Assembly: GCA_030427885.1 (NCBI GenBank)
Contig: JAUICM010000004.1
Span: 124,001-188,000, forward strand
DNA: 64,000 nucleotides
Direction: 5' to 3'
From: Rhodothermia bacterium
GTDB taxonomy: Bacteria; Bacteroidota; Rhodothermia; Balneolales; Balneolaceae
The notes under the pieces were generated by a model. The model had not been told where the DNA came from. It worked only from the letters and a program-made list of their open reading frames with translations, and did no database searches. Below are positions 59,458-64,000 of the stretch, piece by piece. Position 1 is the first letter of the stretch. Every line of letters begins with the position of its first letter. The position numbers were made by a program, and so were the translations under genes.

Positions 59458-59889
59458 ATGAATACCCAAGAAGAAAATCTGGATGATGTTATTTCCTCCC
59501 TGATCGATTTCGATGATGAGGAAACTACATCAGCAAACCAGGAAGAAAGAGAGTTAACCGGAGAACCTGTTCGTTTGACTGAACGGGCTGCTCGTCAAGT
59601 AACTAAGATCAAAGCCGAGGAAGGGCTGGACTCGAACCTCTATCTGCGCGTAGCTGTGGAAGGTGGTGGTTGCTCCGGATTGAGTTATAAACTGGGCCTG
59701 GATCATCGCGAAGAAAAAGATACCATCTTCGAAAGTTTTGGAATCGAACTGATCGTAAACCCGGATCACCTGATGTATCTGGAAGGAATTGAAATTGATT
59801 ATCCTGACGGACTTGACGCCCGCGGTTTCACCTTCGATAACCCAAACGCCGTTGACAACTGCGGCTGTGGTACCAGCTTTTCTATTTAG
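59458..59889 (+). CDS. A-type iron-sulfur carrier (HesB/IscA family)
   Basis: A 143-residue protein. A 35-residue acidic N-terminal extension precedes the carrier domain: VRLTERAARQVTKIKAEEG, first ligand GGGCSGLSYKLGLD, and the closing NCGCGTSFSI. It delivers or assembles Fe-S clusters. LipA and other clients are close, which suits. Whether it is erpA, sufA or iscA is not clear, so no symbol is given. Confidence 0.92.
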   Translation: MNTQEENLDDVISSLIDFDDEETTSANQEERELTGEPVRLTERAARQVTKIKAEEGLDSNLYLRVAVEGGGCSGLSYKLGLDHREEKDTIFESFGIELIVNPDHLMYLEGIEIDYPDGLDARGFTFDNPNAVDNCGCGTSFSI

Positions 59890-59950
59890 TAAAATGCGTC
59901 GTGCTGAACTTGTTTCAGCATCTGTGTCAGCCTCGTAAGTAATGTCCACT

Positions 59951-60072
59951 AGTCATCCTGAGGATACCTCCGAAGGATCTGGACGATGTGGGGTTTATAA
60001 AGTTGTTTTAATTCAGACTCTAAATAAGGGCAATTACCCGATAAGTTCCTTCAGCGGTAGCTTCAGGATGAC
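59951..60072. repeat. family A repeat, long copy
   Basis: GTCATCCTGA (59951-59960) and TCAGGATGAC (60063-60072) are exact ends. The core has CTCCGAAGGATCTGGACGAT and AGTTCCTTCAG, plus an extra AT-rich middle like that of 50158-50282. Confidence 0.83.
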
Positions 60073-60113
60073 TATAGAGTGATGTTGGTACAGCGTTTTG
60101 GGAAAAAAGGGTA

Positions 60114-61361
60114 TCACTCATCCTTATCATGTGAGATCAAACGAACACCCCGCTTGAATGTCACATAATGCCAGATCCATTCTGCAAAAACACGGAACCT
60201 GTTTCGGAATCCAATCAGAAAGAAAATGTGGATGAAGCCCCACATCAGCCAGGCTAAAAACCCATTCACTTTAAACCCTCTGATATCAGCCACAGCTTTG
60301 GCACGGCCGATGGTGGCCATGGTCCCTTTATCAACATAATGAAACTCAGGGCGCGCTCTGGATTCAGAATCTTTGCTGATCAGTTTTCCAATAAAACGAC
60401 CTTCCTGAAGGGCGACAGGTGCGAGTCCGGGGAGAGGCTTATCCTTTTTATCTTTCACATGAGCGGCATCGCCCAAAACAAAAATATTCTTATTAGAAGG
60501 GATGGAAAGGTCCTTATTCACGATAAGACGTCCCATCCGATCCTGTTCATCTCCCAGTGTTTTCAGTAAGGGAGAGGCAGACACACCAGCGGCCCACATC
60601 ACATTGGGTGTTTCAATAAAGTGGTTTTTGAGATGAACACCATTTTCAGTGATCTTTTGAACAGGTGAATTCAGGATCACCTGAACGCCCATTTTATTCA
60701 GGGTATCAAGTGCTTTGTCAGATAATTTATCCGGGAAGCCATTCAACACATTACCGGCAGCTTCGACCAGGTAGATAGTAGTCTCGTTGCGGTGGAAGTT
60801 CCTGTAATCGCGCATCATATTACGCTTTGCGATCTCAGCTATTGAACCTGCCATCTCAACACCGGTTGGACCGGCACCAATTACCACATAAGTGAGATAA
60901 GGTTTTCTTTTTTCCAGATCACTGATGGTTTCAGCCTTTTCAAGAGAGAGCAAAATTCGTTCTCTGATCTCAAGGGCATTGGAAAGTGATTTAAGTCCCG
61001 GAGCATGTTTCTTCCAGTCGTCATTACCGAAGTAATTATACTGAGCCCCTGGAGCCAGTACGAGGTAGTCGAATGAAATCTCATTACCATCGGTAAGTGA
61101 AACCGTTTGCTTTTCTTTGTCTACTGAGACTACTTCTCCCAATACCACTTTAATATTCTTACGCTTGGTAAAAAGCGCGCGAATGGGAATAGCGATATCT
61201 CCAGGAGAAAGAGCAGCTGTGGCTACCTGGTAGAGCAGCGGTTGAAAGAGGTGATGATTGGATTTATCAATGATGGTGACTTCGAATTCGGAGGACTTAA
61301 GTTTCTTCGCCACATTGATACCGGCGAATCCACCTCCGACAACTACTACTTTTTTGGCCAT
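60114..61361 (-). CDS. ndh: type II NADH dehydrogenase (NDH-2)
   Basis: A 415-residue flavoprotein. FAD motif VVGGGFAGINVAKKL, HHLFQPLLYQVATAALSPGDIA, NADH loop VIGAGPTGVEMAGSIAE, second FAD contact IFVLGDAAHV and LPGLAPVALQEGRFIGKLI. The C-terminus has a hydrophobic membrane-bound segment (GFLAWLMWGFIHIFFLIGF). It transfers electrons from NADH to quinone without proton pumping. Twelve bases after the membrane-protein gene at 61373, so probably in one operon. Confidence 0.93.
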   Translation of the reverse strand: MAKKVVVVGGGFAGINVAKKLKSSEFEVTIIDKSNHHLFQPLLYQVATAALSPGDIAIPIRALFTKRKNIKVVLGEVVSVDKEKQTVSLTDGNEISFDYLVLAPGAQYNYFGNDDWKKHAPGLKSLSNALEIRERILLSLEKAETISDLEKRKPYLTYVVIGAGPTGVEMAGSIAEIAKRNMMRDYRNFHRNETTIYLVEAAGNVLNGFPDKLSDKALDTLNKMGVQVILNSPVQKITENGVHLKNHFIETPNVMWAAGVSASPLLKTLGDEQDRMGRLIVNKDLSIPSNKNIFVLGDAAHVKDKKDKPLPGLAPVALQEGRFIGKLISKDSESRARPEFHYVDKGTMATIGRAKAVADIRGFKVNGFLAWLMWGFIHIFFLIGFRNRFRVFAEWIWHYVTFKRGVRLISHDKDE

Positions 61362-61372
61362 ACGCCCTTAGG

Positions 61373-62209
61373 CTATGATTTAACCTTTTTTGTTACCTGG
61401 GTCTCGTCAAGTTCTTTGTCTGAGACCTCAATATCTTCAAGTTCGGGAATTGTAATGGAAGGTGCAGGTTCTTTTTCTTTAAAAGTTCGGGCGCGGAATC
61501 TGCGTTCAGCAGTGTGTTGAAGTACCTCCATCAGATCTCTGAGTTTGTCTTTTCTTTTGTCTTTTCTTCCCTTTACAAAGCGAGCCAGCAAAGCACTAAT
61601 ACCAAAAAAGATAACGGCGGCGACCAACATAGGGCCTTCGTCGTTACCAGCTCGATTAAAAATAATAGCTGCTAAAAACATAAATGACCCAAAGAGACCA
61701 GCCAGAGAGGGTAGAAAAAATTTATTTATGGTTTTAAGACTTTGACGAAGGCTGAATTTAAGACGCCCGTTTTTGTCTTCAATTTCCAGCTCAGGAGAAC
61801 GCATGGTTGCAAACAGTCGGGCCGGGCCAGCGGGTTTGGCATTCCAGAATAATTTATTTTTTCTGCGATGAACAGTACCCACTGTATTAAAATGGTACTC
61901 AAGCTGTGCTTTTAGTTCATTTACCAGATTTCCTTCTAAGGGACCATTGGCATGTGCCTGCACTTCAACTTTACTGAAGCTGTTGGTTTCTATCTGAATG
62001 GGATCGTCAAGTGGGATGCCCTGATGTTCAATAAGGGCTTCCATCACATATTCCCTTTTAATATTCAGGGAATCAGATATCTCAAATAGCTGCTCATGGG
62101 TTTCAGGATCATTACTGAAGGTTCTGGACGGAGAATTATCATAGAATTTCTGAAAAACGGATGCCCGCTTAATGATCTTCCTGATTTCGTCTTCGTTCAA
62201 CATGCCCAT
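61373..62209 (-). CDS. hypothetical protein with two central membrane helices
   Basis: A 278-residue protein. An N-terminal soluble part (about 1-150, with EDEIRKIIKRASVFQKFYDN, a helical regulatory-like start) is followed by two hydrophobic segments (FLPSLAGLFGSFMFLAAIIF and MLVAAVIFFGISALLARF, about 165-210) and a basic, then acidic C-terminal tail. No family is assigned. It lies between hslO (13 bases) and ndh (12 bases) on the same strand, so it probably shares their operon. Confidence 0.75.
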   Translation of the reverse strand: MGMLNEDEIRKIIKRASVFQKFYDNSPSRTFSNDPETHEQLFEISDSLNIKREYVMEALIEHQGIPLDDPIQIETNSFSKVEVQAHANGPLEGNLVNELKAQLEYHFNTVGTVHRRKNKLFWNAKPAGPARLFATMRSPELEIEDKNGRLKFSLRQSLKTINKFFLPSLAGLFGSFMFLAAIIFNRAGNDEGPMLVAAVIFFGISALLARFVKGRKDKRKDKLRDLMEVLQHTAERRFRARTFKEKEPAPSITIPELEDIEVSDKELDETQVTKKVKS

Positions 62210-62221
62210 GATCAGATCCCG

Positions 62222-63124
62222 TTAGTTAAGTTTAGCCTGTGCCTCAGTAATTAGCCTCGAAATGTCCTCTTTCGAAATCTCCTCCTTATTGTTGCAATAG
62301 TGGCAAACCACTTCCTGAGATTCCCCTTCCATATCCTTGAGGTCTTCAAAACTAAGCATTGCCAGAGCGTCCATAAAACGGTCCTTGGAGCAACGGCAGA
62401 AGAAATCAACCAGTTGGCGTGAAAGCTCCTTCACCCTGATCGGTGAAATGGCCTTTGTCATTATTTCATCAATATACTGGCCGTCTGCAAGCAGTTCATT
62501 AATAGGAGGAAAAGAACCGAGGCGTTCCTGAAGCATATCAATTTGTCCGTCAGGCGCACCCGGAAGGCGCTGTAATAACAAGCCACCAGCTTCTGATACT
62601 TCGCCACTTTCTGTGATACCCACATCCAGGATAACAGCAGAAGGGATCTGTTCCGACTGAGCCAGGTAATGAGCCACATCAGAATTCACATCTCCAGTGA
62701 TAATTTCAATAGTACTTGTTCTGGGTTCCGCCTCATTGTAAAGCGTTTTAGTAAAAGTGAGAATCCCCAATCCGATACCGTCTCCGATTGTTACATTCGG
62801 GTTTGAGTAATCCAGCTCGGCAGCGGGATCTCCCACATAGCCCCGGATCTCACCCAAACTGTTAGCTTCGGCAAGAATAGTTTTTACAGGCCCGTCACCA
62901 TCCATACGAAGTTGAACCCGCTCTTCCTTTTTCAGCTCTGAGGCCAGTAGCATGGTTGCCGTCATTGCCCGACCCAGAAGTACGGTATTTAGTACAGATA
63001 GCTGATGACGGTCTTTGGCTTCCTTTACAACATCGGTGGTTTTAATAACAGAGATCTTGAAATTTCCATCCTCTGTAATTCCCTTGATCAAGCGGTCTTT
63101 AAATTGAAAATCTTCTTTCTTCAT
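62222..63124 (-). CDS. hslO: redox-regulated chaperone Hsp33
   Basis: A 300-residue protein with the Hsp33 fold: KEDFQFKDRLIKGI, ATMLLASELKKEERVQLRMDGDGPVKTILAEA and GDGIGLGILTFTKTL. The zinc switch cysteines are in FFCRCSKDR and VVCHYCNNK, at the C-terminus. It is activated by oxidation to hold unfolded proteins. First gene of the operon with the membrane protein and NDH-2; a link between redox stress and respiration is inferred. Confidence 0.95.
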   Translation of the reverse strand: MKKEDFQFKDRLIKGITEDGNFKISVIKTTDVVKEAKDRHQLSVLNTVLLGRAMTATMLLASELKKEERVQLRMDGDGPVKTILAEANSLGEIRGYVGDPAAELDYSNPNVTIGDGIGLGILTFTKTLYNEAEPRTSTIEIITGDVNSDVAHYLAQSEQIPSAVILDVGITESGEVSEAGGLLLQRLPGAPDGQIDMLQERLGSFPPINELLADGQYIDEIMTKAISPIRVKELSRQLVDFFCRCSKDRFMDALAMLSFEDLKDMEGESQEVVCHYCNNKEEISKEDISRLITEAQAKLN

Positions 63125-63885
63125 TAATGTAATAGTGGTATAAAATACGTTGAATAATAGTCCTCACATAAGCTGTATGCGCGATCCAAAGATACGAATT
63201 TTAGAAATGGGATTTAATACTGAACAGAACCAAGCAGTGGTAGATAGCGATTAGTAAAAGTCCTCCCCTAAGGGAGGTGAGGTTTTCAACCTGTTGAAAA
63301 ATCGGAGGGTGTTTTAATGAGGATATACTGGGAAAGGGTCCTGCGACCCACCCCTTAATCCCCTCCGTGGGAGGGGAACTTCTTTATATGTCTGTTGTTA
63401 GCTGTCAACTCAGAACATTAGCAAGCAAGGCCTTCAGGCCTGCGAGGGGAGGCCGAAAAGCTGTGTGCTGACTGCGTAAAGGAAATCCAACATCACACAT
63501 TGGTCTTTCGATCATAGAACATTTGAAATGCGAAGGACAGATACTCTCCGTATAACCTTCCGCATTTCTTCCGGTCGTAGTTTTGGAGGCAGAACGTTAG
63601 TGTAACAACCCATCAAGATTGTATTGATAACAAAGTCCTCTCCCCTGAAGTCAGTGGAGAGACAGAGAGGGGGCTTGAAGGAGTGAGATGCGGGGTAAGG
63701 AATGTGTGTCTGGAAAGAGTATGGTAACCCACCCACGTCCGCCGTAAGTTTACTCTGGAGTGCGGGCCTGTATCCCCTCTCAAGAGGGGAACTCTTATAG
63801 TTGAGTTGTTAGCTGTCAACTCGAACATTAGCAAGCAAGACCTTCAGGCCTGCGCGATATGGGAGTTAGAGTTCAGAGAATTAAG
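63125..63885. repeat. gene-free region with family B copies and a long direct repeat
   Basis: No gene is supported here. It holds a family B copy at 63259-63380 (with the palindrome TTTTCAACCTGTTGAAAA) and a diverged one at 63633-63792. It also holds a direct repeat of about 49 bp, TTGTTAGCTGTCAACTC with GAACATTAGCAAGCAAGNCC and TTCAGGCCTGCG, at 63395-63444 and 63806-63854. Open frames in the region are repeat translations. Confidence 0.65.
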
Positions 63886-64000
63886 CTACTTCCTGTCTGT
63901 CATATACATTTCACCAAGGCGACCAGAGAAATGGCTGCGTGATGAGTATACCGATTTGATCCTGGCGACACTGGCAATACGTTCTTCAGCAAGAATATTA
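63886..64000 (-). CDS. C-terminal end of a gene cut by the right window edge
   Basis: On the minus strand the frame is open from the edge to a TAG at 63886-63888, giving 37 residues that end RLGEMYMTDRK. The composition looks protein-like (ILAEERIASVARIKSVYSSR). The family cannot be recognised from the tail. The adjacent 760 bases carry only repeats. Confidence 0.4.
   Translation of the reverse strand, partial: NILAEERIASVARIKSVYSSRSHFSGRLGEMYMTDRK

Overview
The window looks like a chromosomal segment from the Bacteroidota/Balneolota side of the tree. The closest guess is a marine or halotolerant Balneola/Gracilimonas-like bacterium. The reasons are: a clear Bacteroidota-type promoter (TTTG, 19-nt gap, TAnnTTTG) in front of the BlaI gene; a PNP with the ITDEC variant; a PadR-linked FtsX permease; BlaI/BlaR1-M56 proteins; and a glucosylglycerate-type compatible-solute locus. 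No rRNA, tRNA or CRISPR was recognised. The only RNA gene seen is rnpB.

Layout. 1-5.5 kb is an AT-rich integrative element: XRE regulator, two small unknown genes, P4/D5-type primase-helicase, DNA-binding HTH protein, unknown protein and tyrosine integrase, ending at an orphan plus-strand terminator next to the integrase. 5.5-8.7 kb has a LytS/LytTR two-component pair, a lipoprotein and YceI. 8.8-16.4 kb is a two-operon compatible-solute locus: a degenerate M20 protein, GpgS, a GT4 and a HAD hydrolase on plus, converging on a GH13_18 phosphorylase and a second GT4 on minus. 16.5-31 kb is mostly housekeeping: PNP, DivIVA, two PspB-like coiled-coil proteins, YggS, Nif3, a coiled-coil protein that has lost its zinc ribbon, rnpB/smpB, a site-2 protease, arginine deiminase, a SirB1-like protein and an ADH. 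29-38 kb has an FtsX permease with a PadR regulator, three tandem secreted paralogs built of duplicated inhibitor-I9-like modules, RF3 and a metzincin-like lipoprotein.

37.6-44 kb holds a GH2/GH31 pair, probably for plant-type galactosyl/xylosyl oligosaccharides, bracketed by two paralogous GNAT acetyltransferases. 44-50.7 kb is the most unusual part. A BlaI repressor and a BlaR1-type M56 sensor, whose C-terminus is a membrane segment plus a YwqK/MORN-like domain, are followed by four further genes that each repeat only that tail. The array is bracketed by direct copies of intergenic repeats, and BlaI has twin operators lying on its own promoter. 50.7-63.1 kb carries a lytic transglycosylase, a cyclase-family lipoprotein, an LPP20-like protein, the lipoate genes (lpdA, lipB, lipA), plsY-gpsA, an AlbA_2 protein, an A-type Fe-S carrier, NDH-2 and Hsp33. 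The last 0.9 kb is repeat-rich, with the end of one gene at the right edge.

At least four families of short palindromic or hairpin-forming intergenic repeats are scattered through the chromosomal part and appear absent from the integrative element. All calls come from reading the sequence. No database search was run, so family names rest on motif recognition.
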